Shown: positions 7,792 through 17,168, counted from the first letter of the stretch. The stretch: 64,000 nt of DNA from JADJTT01 sp049306275 (GCA_049306275.1 JBAQQB010000197.1:124001-188000); one strand, 5' to 3'. Notes: generated by a model not told the origin, from the letters alone. Numbers and translations are program-made.

Positions 7792-8601
7792 TTTAAACGG
7801 TTTCCCAAAAAAGAACTCCACCGACAGGGCGATTCTGGTACCCCGGAGCCCATTGGTACGCACGGCGTTTTCGGGGTCGTAGTTGGTGCCGGAATCGACC
7901 CATTGGCCAAAGTCGCGGGGGAAGTCGTTGGAGCGGAAGCGGTTGGTATCGGCGTCCTGGAGGGTAGCGATATCGGCCAGTTCGGGGTCGCCTTCGAAGA
8001 CGGGGAAGGCGCGTGTGACGCGCGCCGACACCAGCATGCGCCCGAGGCGGATGCCGAGGCTGCCGCCCAGCTCGTAGCAGGGGGTGAAGCCGGTGTAGAT
8101 GCCGTTGATATCGTACTCATAGCTCAGGCTGCGCGAGCCGTCGGGGTAGATAGTTGCCACCTCCATGGTGGGTGTGCGGAATCCGATGTTGATGACCCCT
8201 TCGAGGAAGAACATTTTGGCGAAAACAGGCCCACCGCTGAACAGGAAATTGAGGTCGCTGAAGCGCAGGATGTGTTCCTGGGCGAAGTTGTTGTTGAGCT
8301 CGGATGTGTTGGTGAAACTGCTGCGTCCGTAGCCCGCCGTTGCGCCGAAGGTAAAGCCGGGCTTGGTGAAGCGGTAGCCCAGCGATCCGTAGAGCCCTGC
8401 CATGCTGAAAGCGCCCATTTGCCGAAGCGGTTTGTCGAGGGCATTCCCCATGTAAGCGTTGTAGGTCGTGGCGTAGTGATTGAGATCCCTGTCGGCGTCG
8501 AAACCGTCGATCTCGTAGCCGAAGCCGATGGTAAGCTGGGAGGGGAGGGAGGCGGCTGCGAAGAAAAGCAGGGAGAAGCAGAGGTATTTCAATAGAGGCA
8601 T
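7786..8601 (-). CDS. Outer-membrane beta-barrel-like protein, unknown function
   Basis: 271 residues with a signal peptide (hydrophobic segment 5-20) and alternating amphipathic strands, for example LYGSLGYRFTKPGFTFGATAGYG. It ends in an aromatic-rich strand RIALSVEFFFGKPFKE, as outer-membrane barrels do. There are no enzyme motifs. It has its own good promoter candidate at 8624-8655. The upstream gene on the same strand is a lipoprotein; the stop codon lies in a heptamer repeat. Confidence 0.72.
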   Translation of the reverse strand: MPLLKYLCFSLLFFAAASLPSQLTIGFGYEIDGFDADRDLNHYATTYNAYMGNALDKPLRQMGAFSMAGLYGSLGYRFTKPGFTFGATAGYGRSSFTNTSELNNNFAQEHILRFSDLNFLFSGGPVFAKMFFLEGVINIGFRTPTMEVATIYPDGSRSLSYEYDINGIYTGFTPCYELGGSLGIRLGRMLVSARVTRAFPVFEGDPELADIATLQDADTNRFRSNDFPRDFGQWVDSGTNYDPENAVRTNGLRGTRIALSVEFFFGKPFKE

Positions 8602-8623
8602 GGGGCGAAATTGTGAAATTTCC

Positions 8624-8655
8624 CAAAGCTACACGGAAAAATATTGTGGCGCAAG
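8624..8655 (-). promoter_or_regulatory. Bacteroidota-type promoter for the barrel gene
   Basis: On the minus strand CTTG (8652-8655) is followed by 20 nt and then TAGCTTTG (8624-8631), a perfect TAnnTTTG -7 box with a 3/4 match to the TTTG -33 box. The start codon lies 22 nt downstream, leaving a short leader. It falls in the 54-nt gap between two minus-strand genes. Confidence 0.6.
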
Positions 8656-9162
8656 TCAGTTGCTTTGCTCCTGCACGGAAACCATGAACATACCATCGTC
8701 CTCCTTGCTGTAGATACAGCTGACGATGAGGTTTCCTTTCTGGCCCGAGATGGTGCCGCCTTCGCCGACTTTGATGGACATGGTTTCGAAGCCAGCTTTT
8801 TTCAGCGCTTTTTCGTAGTCGTCGAGCAAGGAAGCGTCGGCGCCCTTGTAATAGACGCTCCAGCCCTTGTGGTCGGGGCCGGTTGTTGTCGTTACCCTTT
8901 CGATTTTTCCCGATTTGAATTCCGGCACGATGCCGGGAATATCGGTGGGCCAGGAATGTTGCCCTTCGTCGATGACGGCTTTCGTGCCTTCCATCTCGAT
9001 CTCGACTTTCTCGCCTTTTTTGTCGATTTCCACTTTTTGCCCGGTGCTGGCTTCAATGAGAGCCTCGGAAGCTTCTTCGCCGGCGTTGGAGCCGCAGGAA
9101 TACAGCATGACGATGGTCAGGGCGAGCGGGATGATCCACAATTGCAGATAGAGCCTTTTCAT
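8656..9162 (-). CDS. Lipoprotein of unknown function
   Basis: 168 residues. The lipoprotein signal ends at Cys23 (MLYSCGSN), followed by a linker rich in Glu/Lys (EIDKKGEKVEIEMEG) and a compact domain with KAGFETMSIKVGEGG and a final FMVSVQEQSN strand. The domain resembles small Bacteroidota envelope lipoproteins that score squared differences or stress, but I cannot name it safely. No catalytic residues are visible. Upstream lies a 191-nt gap shared with the divergent P-type ATPase. Confidence 0.7.
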   Translation of the reverse strand: MKRLYLQLWIIPLALTIVMLYSCGSNAGEEASEALIEASTGQKVEIDKKGEKVEIEMEGTKAVIDEGQHSWPTDIPGIVPEFKSGKIERVTTTTGPDHKGWSVYYKGADASLLDDYEKALKKAGFETMSIKVGEGGTISGQKGNLIVSCIYSKEDDGMFMVSVQEQSN

Positions 9163-9353
9163 AATAATGGATTAAATGGTTTTAAAAAACGATAGTTAGG
9201 AGTATTGGCGGAAATTTCCAATGATGAAAATCAGGGGGTATTGCCGGTATAGGTTCAATTTCAATGAACTTATTCCCCATTGCTTTGTAACCCAAAAAGA
9301 CAGGCTGTAAGACTTATATAAGCAATCAAAAAACAAGATACTCACGAATTGTT

Positions 9354-12059
9354 ATGAGCGACAAGCAATGGCATGCGACAGGGATCCAGGTCCTGGAGCA
9401 GGAGCTTACAACCAACCTGGAAACAGGCCTTTCAACAGAGGAGGTATCCGCCCGAAAGGCCATCCACGGGCCGAATGAATTGGAGGAAAAAGGGGGCGTT
9501 TCACCGCTGAAATTATTGATTTCCCAGTTCACCAATACGATGGTACTGATCCTGATAGCGGCTGCGGTCGTGTCGGGCCTGCTGGGGAAAACGACGGAAA
9601 CGGTTGCGATTGCCGCCATCGTCGTGCTGTTTGCCCTGCTTGGCTTTTTGCAGGAGTTCAGGGCCGAAAAAGCGATGGCTGCGCTCAAACGGCTGTCGGT
9701 GCCGGTGGTGCGCGTGCGCCGCAAGGGGCAGATTCAGGAGATCTCGGCCAGGGAGTTGGTACCCGGCGACGTGGTATTGCTGGAGGCCGGCAATGCCGTG
9801 CCTGCCGACCTGCGCATCGCCGAAAGCGTCAACCTGCGCATCCAGGAGGCCGCCCTGACCGGCGAGTCGGAACCCGTGGAAAAACATGCCGATCCGCTGC
9901 AACAGGCCAACGTGCCTTTGGGCGACCGCCGCAACATGGCGTATATGGGCACCGTGGCGACCTATGGACGGGGCACGGCCGTGGTCGTAGCCACCGGCAT
10001 GTCAACCGAGTTGGGCAAGATCGCCACGCTGTTGCAAAGTGTGAAAAAAGAGATGACCCCGCTTCAGCAGCGGCTCGAAAAATTGGGCTTGCAGCTGGCG
10101 ATCGGCGGCGTCGCGGTGGCCGTCCTGGTCATGATCATCGGCCTGTTGAATGGCGAAACGCTGGAGGAAATGTTCCTGACGGCGGTTTCCGTGGCCGTCG
10201 CCGTGGTGCCCGAAGGGCTGCCCGCCGTGGTTACCGTGACGCTGGCGCTGGGCGCTCAGCGCATGTTGCGCCGCCGCGCCCTTATCCGCAAATTGCCCGC
10301 CGTGGAAACCCTGGGTTCGGTGACCACCATCTGCTCCGATAAAACCGGCACCCTCACGGAAAACCGCATGACGGTAACCATCATCGACGTAGCCGGACAT
10401 AACCTGGCATTACAGGATGGCACACAGAGCGGCTCCCTCGAATCGCAACCCGTGGAAATCGGGCTGACGCTGGCTGCCGGGGCCTTGTGCAACGACGCAT
10501 CCATGCAACCCGATCCGCAAACCGGCCGCTACCAGGCCATCGGCGACCCTACCGAAGGCGCTTTGCTCGTGGCGGCTTCGCAGGTGAACCTGCAAAAAAG
10601 CGAACTGGAGAAGATCATGCCAAGGGCAGGCGAATTGCCCTTCGATTCCGTCCGCAAGCGCATGACGACGGTGCACCGCCTCCCCGCCTCGCCGGAAAGC
10701 CTGCCCGGACCGCTGCAAACTCTGGCGAAGGCCCCCGGCTCTTTTGTCGCCTTTACCAAAGGGGCCGTCGACGGCCTGCTGCCCCTGTGCAGCCATATCT
10801 TGCTGAAAGGCGCCGCCGTCGCAATAGATGAAAACTGGCGGCAGCGCATCGACGCCGCCCATGAACAAATGGCCCTGAACGGCATGCGGGTGCTCGGCAT
10901 GGCCCTTCGCTGGCAGGACGATGCCAGGCCCCGGGAAGAAGGCCTGGTTTTTGTCGGCTTGTCAGGCATGATCGACCCGCCCCGGCCGGAAGTGAAAAGA
11001 GCGGTGGCAACCTGTAAAGACGCAGGCATCAGGCCGGTGATGATCACCGGCGATCATCCGCTCACGGCCCGGTTCATCGCTCATGACCTTGGCATCACCG
11101 GCAATTCCCGGGTCAAAACGGGCAACGATCTGGACCGGCTCAGTCCGGAAGAACTGGCTGCGGTGGTGCGCGAAGTTTCCGTATATGCGCGGGTGACGCC
11201 CGAGCACAAGCTGCTCATTGTGGAGGCCCTGCAGGCCCAGGGCCAGGTGGTAGCCATGACCGGCGACGGCGTGAATGATTCGCCGGCCTTGCGAAAGGCC
11301 AACATCGGCATCGCCATGGGCATCACCGGCACGGACGTGTCCAAGGAAGCTGCCGAAATGGTGCTGCTCGACGACAACTTTGCCACCATCGTGGCAGCCG
11401 TGGAGGAGGGGCGTTCCATCTACGACAACATCCGCCGATTCGTCAAATTCTCCATCGCGGGCAATATCGGGAAGGTGCTCGTCATGCTGCTGGCGCCGAT
11501 TGCCGGTATTCCCGTGGCGCTGCTCCCGCTCCAGTTGCTCTGGCTCAACCTGCTGACCGACGGCCTGCTCGGCCTTGGCCTTGGCCTGGAACCGGCCGAA
11601 AAGGGAACCATGAAAAGACCGCCCCGTTTGCCGCAGGAAAGCATTTTCAGCGGCGGCATGGGCGCGCATGTGATCTGGGTGGGTCTGGCCATCGGCCTGA
11701 TGGCGCTGGGGGCCGGGCTTCTATATTTCGATCCCGGCAATCCCGCCGACAAGCGCTGGCAGACCATTATCTTCACCTCGCTTGCCTTTATGCAGATGGG
11801 GCAGGCCCTGGGCTCCCGTTCCTCCCAGGAGTCGCTTTTCTCCATGGGTTTATTGACCAATCCGGTGCTGCTGGGGCTGGTAGTGCTCACCATAGTTTCC
11901 CAAATAGCCGTCGTCTACCTCCCCGCCCTCGACCAGTTTTTCCAGGTGACGCCTTTGGGTTGGGAGGAGATGTTGGTTTGCGTGGGGTTAGGCGTGGTTA
12001 CGCTCATTTTCCTGGAGGTGGAGAAGGTGTGGATGAGGGGGAGGGGGTTGCGGCGGTAA
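9354..12059 (+). CDS. P-type cation ATPase, Ca2+ (SERCA-like) type
   Basis: 901 residues. The N-terminal cation-ATPase domain has GLSTEEVSAR and GPNELEE, the actuator domain has LTGESEPVEK, and the phosphorylation site is Asp329 in CSDKTGTLTENRMT. MITGDHPLTA and MTGDGVNDSPAL complete the catalytic core. PEGLP in TM4 and NLLTD in TM6 are ion-site motifs of type II Ca2+/Na+/K+ pumps, so calcium export is the best guess; Na+ or Mn2+ is possible. About ten membrane helices. It is a single gene with its own 191-nt upstream region, in which I see no convincing promoter beyond a CTTATATAAG palindrome at about 9314. Confidence 0.9.
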   Translation: MSDKQWHATGIQVLEQELTTNLETGLSTEEVSARKAIHGPNELEEKGGVSPLKLLISQFTNTMVLILIAAAVVSGLLGKTTETVAIAAIVVLFALLGFLQEFRAEKAMAALKRLSVPVVRVRRKGQIQEISARELVPGDVVLLEAGNAVPADLRIAESVNLRIQEAALTGESEPVEKHADPLQQANVPLGDRRNMAYMGTVATYGRGTAVVVATGMSTELGKIATLLQSVKKEMTPLQQRLEKLGLQLAIGGVAVAVLVMIIGLLNGETLEEMFLTAVSVAVAVVPEGLPAVVTVTLALGAQRMLRRRALIRKLPAVETLGSVTTICSDKTGTLTENRMTVTIIDVAGHNLALQDGTQSGSLESQPVEIGLTLAAGALCNDASMQPDPQTGRYQAIGDPTEGALLVAASQVNLQKSELEKIMPRAGELPFDSVRKRMTTVHRLPASPESLPGPLQTLAKAPGSFVAFTKGAVDGLLPLCSHILLKGAAVAIDENWRQRIDAAHEQMALNGMRVLGMALRWQDDARPREEGLVFVGLSGMIDPPRPEVKRAVATCKDAGIRPVMITGDHPLTARFIAHDLGITGNSRVKTGNDLDRLSPEELAAVVREVSVYARVTPEHKLLIVEALQAQGQVVAMTGDGVNDSPALRKANIGIAMGITGTDVSKEAAEMVLLDDNFATIVAAVEEGRSIYDNIRRFVKFSIAGNIGKVLVMLLAPIAGIPVALLPLQLLWLNLLTDGLLGLGLGLEPAEKGTMKRPPRLPQESIFSGGMGAHVIWVGLAIGLMALGAGLLYFDPGNPADKRWQTIIFTSLAFMQMGQALGSRSSQESLFSMGLLTNPVLLGLVVLTIVSQIAVVYLPALDQFFQVTPLGWEEMLVCVGLGVVTLIFLEVEKVWMRGRGLRR

Positions 12060-12087
12060 TGTGTAGGAGTGTGCCGGAAAAGGATCC

Positions 12088-12134
12088 GGATTTGGAGCGG
12101 CCCTGATGTAGTGTCGAAGTCCTCTTCGACACAT
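12088..12134. repeat. Dispersed TGTCGAAG hairpin element, copy A
   Basis: A 47-nt segment that recurs at 17028-17074 with three differences, and inverted in shorter form at 17131-17168. Its core TGTCGAAG-TCCT-CTTCGACA is an 8-bp hairpin. Similarity seems to continue patchily to about 12240 (shared CAGCCTACCC and TGCTGGAA pieces). The rest of the gap to ileS holds another hairpin, CGCCAAAA-AA-TTTTGGCG at 12245-12262, just after the ileS stop. Confidence 0.75.
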
Positions 12135-12268
12135 GCCGGGTTGACTTAGCGTCCGTAGCGTTCGTCGCGGTGAAAAAAAATCACCAGCCTACCCCAGCTT
12201 CTTCTACGAGAGAAGTTGCTGGAACGGAAATTGGCTCGACCCCGCGCCAAAAAATTTTGGCGTTCCCA

Positions 12269-15200
12269 TTAAACCTTCCTCACCCCAATCTTCACCACAA
12301 CCCCCTCCGTCAACTCCACCTCCTCCCCTTCCACATTGTCGGCGAAAGTGATCGAATTCGCCAGCGTCTCATTCTTGATATACTCCCCAAACTGCGCCAC
12401 GGCAGCTTCTACCTCCGGGTGCCGCGTCATCGCCACCTCGATGCGGTCGGTAACGTTGAAGTCGCTGTTCTTGCGGATATTCTGGATGCGGTTGACGATC
12501 TCGCGGGCCATGCCTTCGGCGAGGAGATCAGGGGTGAGCGTGATGTCGAGGGCTACGGTGAGCACGCCGTCGGTGGCGACCAGCCAGCCGGGGATGTCCT
12601 CGGCGGCGATCTCGAAGTCTTCGGCAGTGAGCTCGTAACTTGTGCCGTTGATGTGCAGGTCGTATTTGCCGGTCTTTTCGATAGCGTTGATCGTCTCCTG
12701 GCTCATGGCGGCGACGTGGTCGGCGGCGGCTTTCATGTCCTTGCCGAGGCGCTTGCCCAGGGTCTTGTAGTTGGGCTTGATCTTCTTCTTGAGGAAGCCG
12801 GCCGTATCTTCCAGGTACTCGATGTCCTTGATGTTGACTTCGGCCAGGATCAGCTCTCTGACGGCTTCGACCTGGGGCTTGAAGGCCGGGTCGAGCACGG
12901 GAAGCAGGATCTTGTGCAGCGGCTGACGCACGCGGATGTTCTCGCGCTTGCGCAGGCTGAGCACGAGCGAGCAGATGTCCTGCGCGTACTCCATGCGCTG
13001 CTCCAGCGCCTTGTCGATGGCCTTTTCATCGGCCTTCGGGAAGTCGGTCAGGTGCACGGACTCGTGGGCTTCCTTCTTCGTCGCTTCATTGAGGTTGCGG
13101 TAGAGCCAGTCGGCGAAGAAGGGCGCTACCGGCGCCATCAGCTTGGAGATGGTGACGAGGCAGGTGTAGAGCGTCTGGTAGGCCGCGATCTTGTCGTCGG
13201 TGTAGTCGCCTTTCCAGAAACGGCGGCGGTTGAGGCGCACGTACCAGTTGGAGAGGTGGGCGTCGACGAAGTGCTCGATGCGGCGCACGGCGCTGGTGGG
13301 CTCGTAGTCGGCGAAATCAGCCGTCACGTTTTTCACCAGGGTGTTGAGCTCGGAGATGACCCAGCGGTCGCTCTCGTGGCGCTTTTCCAGCGGTAGGCCG
13401 GCCTCGCGGTATTCGAATTTGTCGATGTTGGCGTAGAGGGCGAAGAAGGAATAGGTGTTGTACAACGTGCCGAAGAATTTCCGGCGCACTTCCTCGATGC
13501 CCTTGGTATCGAAGCGCAGGTTGTCCCAGGGCGGCGCGTTGGAGATCATGTACCAGCGGGTGCAGTCGGCGCTGTATTTTTCGATGGTGGCGAATGGGTC
13601 GACCACGTTGCCCTTGCTCTTCGACATCTTGTCGCCGTTGGCGTCGAGCACGAGGCCGTTGGAGACCACCGTTTTGAACGCCACGCTGTCAAACACCATC
13701 GTGGCGATGGCGTGCAGGGTGTAAAACCAGCCGCGGGTTTGGTCCACGCCTTCGGCGATGAAGTCGGCGGGGAAGCTGTGTTCGAATTTTTCTTTATTCT
13801 CAAACGGATAATGCCACTGCGCATACGGCATGGCGCCCGAGTCGAACCACACGTCGATGAGGTCGGGTTCGCGGTACATGGGCTCGCCGTTCTCGGCTAC
13901 CAGCACGATCTCGTCGATGTAAGGGCGGTGCAGGTCCTTGGGCACGCTCTGGCTCATGCCCAGCGCTTTGTTGGCCTTTTCGATCTCTTTGCGCAGCTCT
14001 TCTACCGAGTCGATGCAGTTTTCGTAAGCGCCGTCTTTGGTGCGCCAGATGGGCAGCGGGATGCCCCAGAAGCGGGAGCGCGAGAGGTTCCAGTCCTGGA
14101 GGTTTTCCAGCCATTTGCCGAAGCGGCCCTCGCCGGTGCTGGCGGGCTTCCAGTTGATGGTCTGGTTGAGCTCGTACATGCGCTCCTTGAACGCCGAAGC
14201 GCGGATGAACCAGCTGTCGAGCGGGTAGTACAACACGGGCTTGTCGGTGCGCCAGCAGTGCGGGTAGTTGTGCACGTATTTTTCGGTGGCGAAGGCTTTG
14301 TTTTCCTTCTTGAGCTGCACGACGATGTCGATGTCGACGCTCACGAAGTCCTTGCCTTCGTTCTTGTAGTCCTTGACGTAGCGGCCTGCGTAGTCGGTCA
14401 CCTCGTCCACGAACTTGCCCTGCCTGTCGACCAGTGTCAGGGCGCCGATGCCGTATTTTTTGGCTACCCGCATGTCGTCGGCGCCGAAAGAAGGCGCGAT
14501 GTGCACGATGCCGGTGCCGTCTTCGGTCGACACGAAGTCGCCGACCAGCACCTTGAACGCGTCGCCGTCGTCGGGCTGCACATAGGGCATGAGCTGTTCG
14601 TAGTCGACGCCTTCCAGCGTGGCGCCCTTGTACTCGGCGGTGATGCGGTAGGGAATGAGCTTTTGCTCGGGCGTCCATTCTTCGAAAGAAGCCTCCGCCG
14701 CCTCGGGTTTGAACCAGGCCTTGAGCAGGTCTTTCGCCAAAATGAGGTTGACGGGTAGCTTGGTGTAGGGGTTGTAAGTGAATACTCGCACATAGTCGAT
14801 GCCGCCGCCCACGGCCAGGGCTGTGTTGGAAGGCAGGGTCCAGGGCGTGGTCGTCCAGGCCAGGAAGTACACCTCGCCTTCTTTGACTTCGTCAAACAGA
14901 AAAGCGCTGTGGTCGTTGCGCTTCACCTTGAACTGGGCCACGACCGACTGATCCGACACCTCGCGGTAGCAGCCCGGCAGGTTGAGCTCGTGCGAGCTGA
15001 GACCCGTGCCCGCCGCCGGCGAGTAGGGCTGGATGGTGTAGCCTTTGTAGAGCAGGCCTTTGTGGTAGAGCTCGTTGAGCAGCCACCACACGCTTTCGAT
15101 ATAGCTGTTTTCGAAGGTGATGTACGGATTGTCGAGGTCGACCCAATAGCCCATCTTGCGGGTGATGTCATCCCAGCGGTCCTTGAAGCGCATCACGGTC

Positions 15201-15562
15201 TCGCGGCACTTCTGGTTGTATTCGTCGACCGTGATCTTGGAGCCGATATCTTCCTTGGTGATGCCCAGTTCTTTCTCCACATTGAGTTCGATGGGCAGGC
15301 CGTGGGTGTCCCAGCCGCCTTTGCGCTCCACGCGCTTGCCCTGCATGGACTGGAAGCGGCAGAAGAGGTCTTTCACCGCCCTCGCCATCACGTGGTGGAT
15401 GCCCGGCATGCCGTTGGCAGAAGGGGGGCCTTCGTAGAAGACAAAGCGGTTGTCTTCCGGCCGCTGTTGCACGCTTTTGTGGAAAATGTCGTTGGCGTCC
15501 CAGAATGCCAGGATTTCCTTGTCGATGGTGGGGAGGTCTAAGCCTTTGAACTCTTTATACAT
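12269..15562 (-). CDS. ileS: Isoleucyl-tRNA synthetase
   Basis: 1097 residues, class Ia. The HIGH-region variant is GIHHVMAR inside YEGPPSANG, and GGWDTHGLPIE is the ValRS/IleRS/LeuRS motif. The editing domain follows, and KMSKSKGN sits near residue 645. The anticodon-binding region is C-terminal. Length and motif variants match the longer eukaryote-like IleRS form common in Bacteroidota. It charges tRNA-Ile in the cytosol. The leader between the candidate -7 box (15648-15655) and the ATG is almost wholly a heptamer hairpin (15564-15636), and no clear ribosome-binding site remains. Confidence 0.97.
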   Translation of the reverse strand: MYKEFKGLDLPTIDKEILAFWDANDIFHKSVQQRPEDNRFVFYEGPPSANGMPGIHHVMARAVKDLFCRFQSMQGKRVERKGGWDTHGLPIELNVEKELGITKEDIGSKITVDEYNQKCRETVMRFKDRWDDITRKMGYWVDLDNPYITFENSYIESVWWLLNELYHKGLLYKGYTIQPYSPAAGTGLSSHELNLPGCYREVSDQSVVAQFKVKRNDHSAFLFDEVKEGEVYFLAWTTTPWTLPSNTALAVGGGIDYVRVFTYNPYTKLPVNLILAKDLLKAWFKPEAAEASFEEWTPEQKLIPYRITAEYKGATLEGVDYEQLMPYVQPDDGDAFKVLVGDFVSTEDGTGIVHIAPSFGADDMRVAKKYGIGALTLVDRQGKFVDEVTDYAGRYVKDYKNEGKDFVSVDIDIVVQLKKENKAFATEKYVHNYPHCWRTDKPVLYYPLDSWFIRASAFKERMYELNQTINWKPASTGEGRFGKWLENLQDWNLSRSRFWGIPLPIWRTKDGAYENCIDSVEELRKEIEKANKALGMSQSVPKDLHRPYIDEIVLVAENGEPMYREPDLIDVWFDSGAMPYAQWHYPFENKEKFEHSFPADFIAEGVDQTRGWFYTLHAIATMVFDSVAFKTVVSNGLVLDANGDKMSKSKGNVVDPFATIEKYSADCTRWYMISNAPPWDNLRFDTKGIEEVRRKFFGTLYNTYSFFALYANIDKFEYREAGLPLEKRHESDRWVISELNTLVKNVTADFADYEPTSAVRRIEHFVDAHLSNWYVRLNRRRFWKGDYTDDKIAAYQTLYTCLVTISKLMAPVAPFFADWLYRNLNEATKKEAHESVHLTDFPKADEKAIDKALEQRMEYAQDICSLVLSLRKRENIRVRQPLHKILLPVLDPAFKPQVEAVRELILAEVNIKDIEYLEDTAGFLKKKIKPNYKTLGKRLGKDMKAAADHVAAMSQETINAIEKTGKYDLHINGTSYELTAEDFEIAAEDIPGWLVATDGVLTVALDITLTPDLLAEGMAREIVNRIQNIRKNSDFNVTDRIEVAMTRHPEVEAAVAQFGEYIKNETLANSITFADNVEGEEVELTEGVVVKIGVRKV

Positions 15563-15563
15563 A

Positions 15564-15636
15564 AGTGAAGGGTGAAGAGTGATGGGTGAAGGATAAGAAG
15601 AAGGGGCTCTTCACCCTTCACTCTTCACCCTTCACT
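15564..15636. repeat. GTGAAGR heptamer inverted repeat in the ileS leader
   Basis: The left arm from 15564 (AGTGAAGG, GTGAAGA, GTGATGG, GTGAAGG) is the inverted copy of 15608-15636. The arms are about 29 nt with one or two mismatches and a loop of about 16 nt. The array begins 1 nt upstream of the ileS start codon. Same family as 33334-33361 and 7771-7791. Confidence 0.85.
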
Positions 15637-15647
15637 GAATCAAGCTG

Positions 15648-15655
15648 CAAAGATA
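15648..15655 (-). promoter_or_regulatory. Candidate -7 box for ileS
   Basis: The minus strand reads TATCTTTG, a perfect TAnnTTTG. No TTTG is present 19-21 nt upstream, so the call rests on one box and on position. Transcription from here would put the heptamer hairpin at the 5' end of the ileS mRNA. Confidence 0.35.
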
Positions 15656-15707
15656 GAGAATCTGCTGCTTTTCTGCTTATCTTGGCAGGTAACAATGCAT
15701 TTCAGCC

Positions 15708-16604
15708 ATGGAATTACTTTGGGGAATAGATTTAGGCGGCACCAAGATCGAAGGCGCCGTGGTGCGCCAAAAGGGAAATGAACTGGAAGTGCTGGCCCGG
15801 CAGCGCGTTCCGACGGAGCAGGAGCAGGGGTATGAGCACATTATTTCGCAGATCCAAAACCTGGTGGGAGCGCTGGAAAAAGAAGCAGGCGCAAAGCCCG
15901 CCCGCATCGGCATCGGCACGCCGGGCACGTACGAGCCGGGCAGTTATATCCACAAAAACAGCAACACCACTTGCCTGAACGGGCGGACGCTCTTTCCCGA
16001 CCTTCAACAAAAACTGGGCCTGCCTATCGCCATGGCCAACGACGCCAATTGTTTCGCCCTGGCGGAAGCGCGCTGGGGCGCCGCGCAACACGTGCCCGAT
16101 GCGAAAGTCGTCTTCGGCATCATCATGGGCACCGGCGTTGGCGGGGGCGTGGTGGTGGAGGGGAAGGTGCTCCACGGCCGTCACGGCATCGCAGGCGAGT
16201 GGGGGCACTCGTTTTTGCACGAATCAGGCGGCCCCTGCTACTGCGGCCGCGCTGGTTGCGTGGAAAGGATACTGGCCGGACCCGCCCTGGAGAAGTACTA
16301 CGCTTCGATCAGCGGCGAGCAAAAACGCCTGAAGGACATCATGGCCGGCGCCGCTTCCGATCCCGCTGCACAGCAGATGTTGTCGCGCTTGCTTGAGTTC
16401 TTTGGCCGCGCCCTCGGCCCCGTCATCAACCTCATCGACCCCGACGCCATCGTGATCGGCGGCGGAGTGGGGAATATAGATTTGTTGTACATGGAAGGTC
16501 CCAAAGAGGTGGCGAAGCACATCTTCAACCACGAGTTCACCACGCCCATCCTCAAGCCCGTGCTGGGGGACAGTGCGGGGGTGTTTGGGGCGGCGGCTTT
16601 ATAA
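15708..16604 (+). CDS. ROK family sugar kinase
   Basis: 298 residues. The ATP-binding motif WGIDLGGTKIEGA is at the N-terminus, and MGTGVGGGVVV is the second phosphate loop. The zinc-binding ROK signature is GPCYCGRAGCVE, with the preceding GEWGHS carrying a zinc His. Likely a glucokinase, fructokinase or N-acetylhexosamine kinase acting in the cytosol; specificity is not decidable here. The gene diverges from ileS and its stop is 3 nt from the stop of the convergent lipoprotein gene. Confidence 0.9.
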   Translation: MELLWGIDLGGTKIEGAVVRQKGNELEVLARQRVPTEQEQGYEHIISQIQNLVGALEKEAGAKPARIGIGTPGTYEPGSYIHKNSNTTCLNGRTLFPDLQQKLGLPIAMANDANCFALAEARWGAAQHVPDAKVVFGIIMGTGVGGGVVVEGKVLHGRHGIAGEWGHSFLHESGGPCYCGRAGCVERILAGPALEKYYASISGEQKRLKDIMAGAASDPAAQQMLSRLLEFFGRALGPVINLIDPDAIVIGGGVGNIDLLYMEGPKEVAKHIFNHEFTTPILKPVLGDSAGVFGAAAL

Positions 16605-16607
16605 TCT

Positions 16608-16967
16608 TTATTCGCCAAAATAGGAAGGGCCTTTCCAAACGTATTTTTTACAACACTTCTTTTCCTGAAAGTCCAGGTAAGGCGGTTCGAAGTAGTTGAT
16701 TTGCGTCCCGTCGTAGGCAAAAACAGGGGGCAGGCTGGACATGATAGGGTTGTAGTATTCGAAATAATATTCCCCTTCAAATTTGTACCGCATCCATGCC
16801 CCCAGATCCAGGCCTGACATCGAATCCGACTCAATTTTGGCTTCATCCTCCGCAATTCTGGTTTTCAGCCAGGCGGGAATCTCGTCCTGGGGCAGGAGCA
16901 GGTTATCCTTGCCGCAGGAGATGAGGATCACAGATAGTGTGAAAGCTAATGCAATAATCTTTTTCAT
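16608..16967 (-). CDS. Small lipoprotein, unknown function
   Basis: 119 residues with lipobox LISC (Cys18). The mature part opens with EIPAWLKTRIAEDEA and later shows FEGEYYFEYYNP, PPVFAYDG and a CC pair near the C-terminus (KKCCKKYVW). This pattern, Trp-Leu-Lys near the lipid anchor and a Tyr-rich strand followed by VFxxDG, recurs in small Bacteroidota lipoproteins of unknown function; the resemblance is from memory and not verified. Confidence 0.65.
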   Translation of the reverse strand: MKKIIALAFTLSVILISCGKDNLLLPQDEIPAWLKTRIAEDEAKIESDSMSGLDLGAWMRYKFEGEYYFEYYNPIMSSLPPVFAYDGTQINYFEPPYLDFQEKKCCKKYVWKGPSYFGE

Positions 16968-17027
16968 GCGTTTTGATTCAGTTAGGGATTGTTCCGGTAA
17001 AAAGGGTTGTTCTGGAAGTAAATTCCA

Positions 17028-17168
17028 GATTTGAAGCAGCCCTGATGTAGTGTCGAAGTCCCCTTCGACACATGTTCAGCCTACCCTGGATATAAGGTAA
17101 ATGCTGGAAATTCTCTGCACCCGGGCGCTTTGTGTCGAAGAGGACTTCGAAACTACATTTTCCAAATC
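17028..17168. repeat. Paired inverted copies (B and C) of the TGTCGAAG element
   Basis: Copy B (17028-17074) matches copy A at 12088 with three differences. Copy C (17131-17168) is an inverted, internally shortened copy: its reverse complement begins GATTTGGA and contains TTCGAAGTCCTCTTCGACACA. Together they frame 56 nt and look like a small element of about 141 bp with inverted ends. No reading frame lies inside. The 289-nt gap 16968-17256 holds only this and the heptamer array at 17203. Confidence 0.7.

Noticed and set aside
12170..13396. 408-residue plus-strand frame over ileS
   Set aside because: Its codons complement those of IleRS, which has all its motifs; the His/Val-rich translation is typical of antisense to GC-rich genes.
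15563..15707. T-box riboswitch for ileS
   Set aside because: No T-box sequence, specifier loop or terminator/antiterminator pair is visible; the leader is occupied by a heptamer hairpin.
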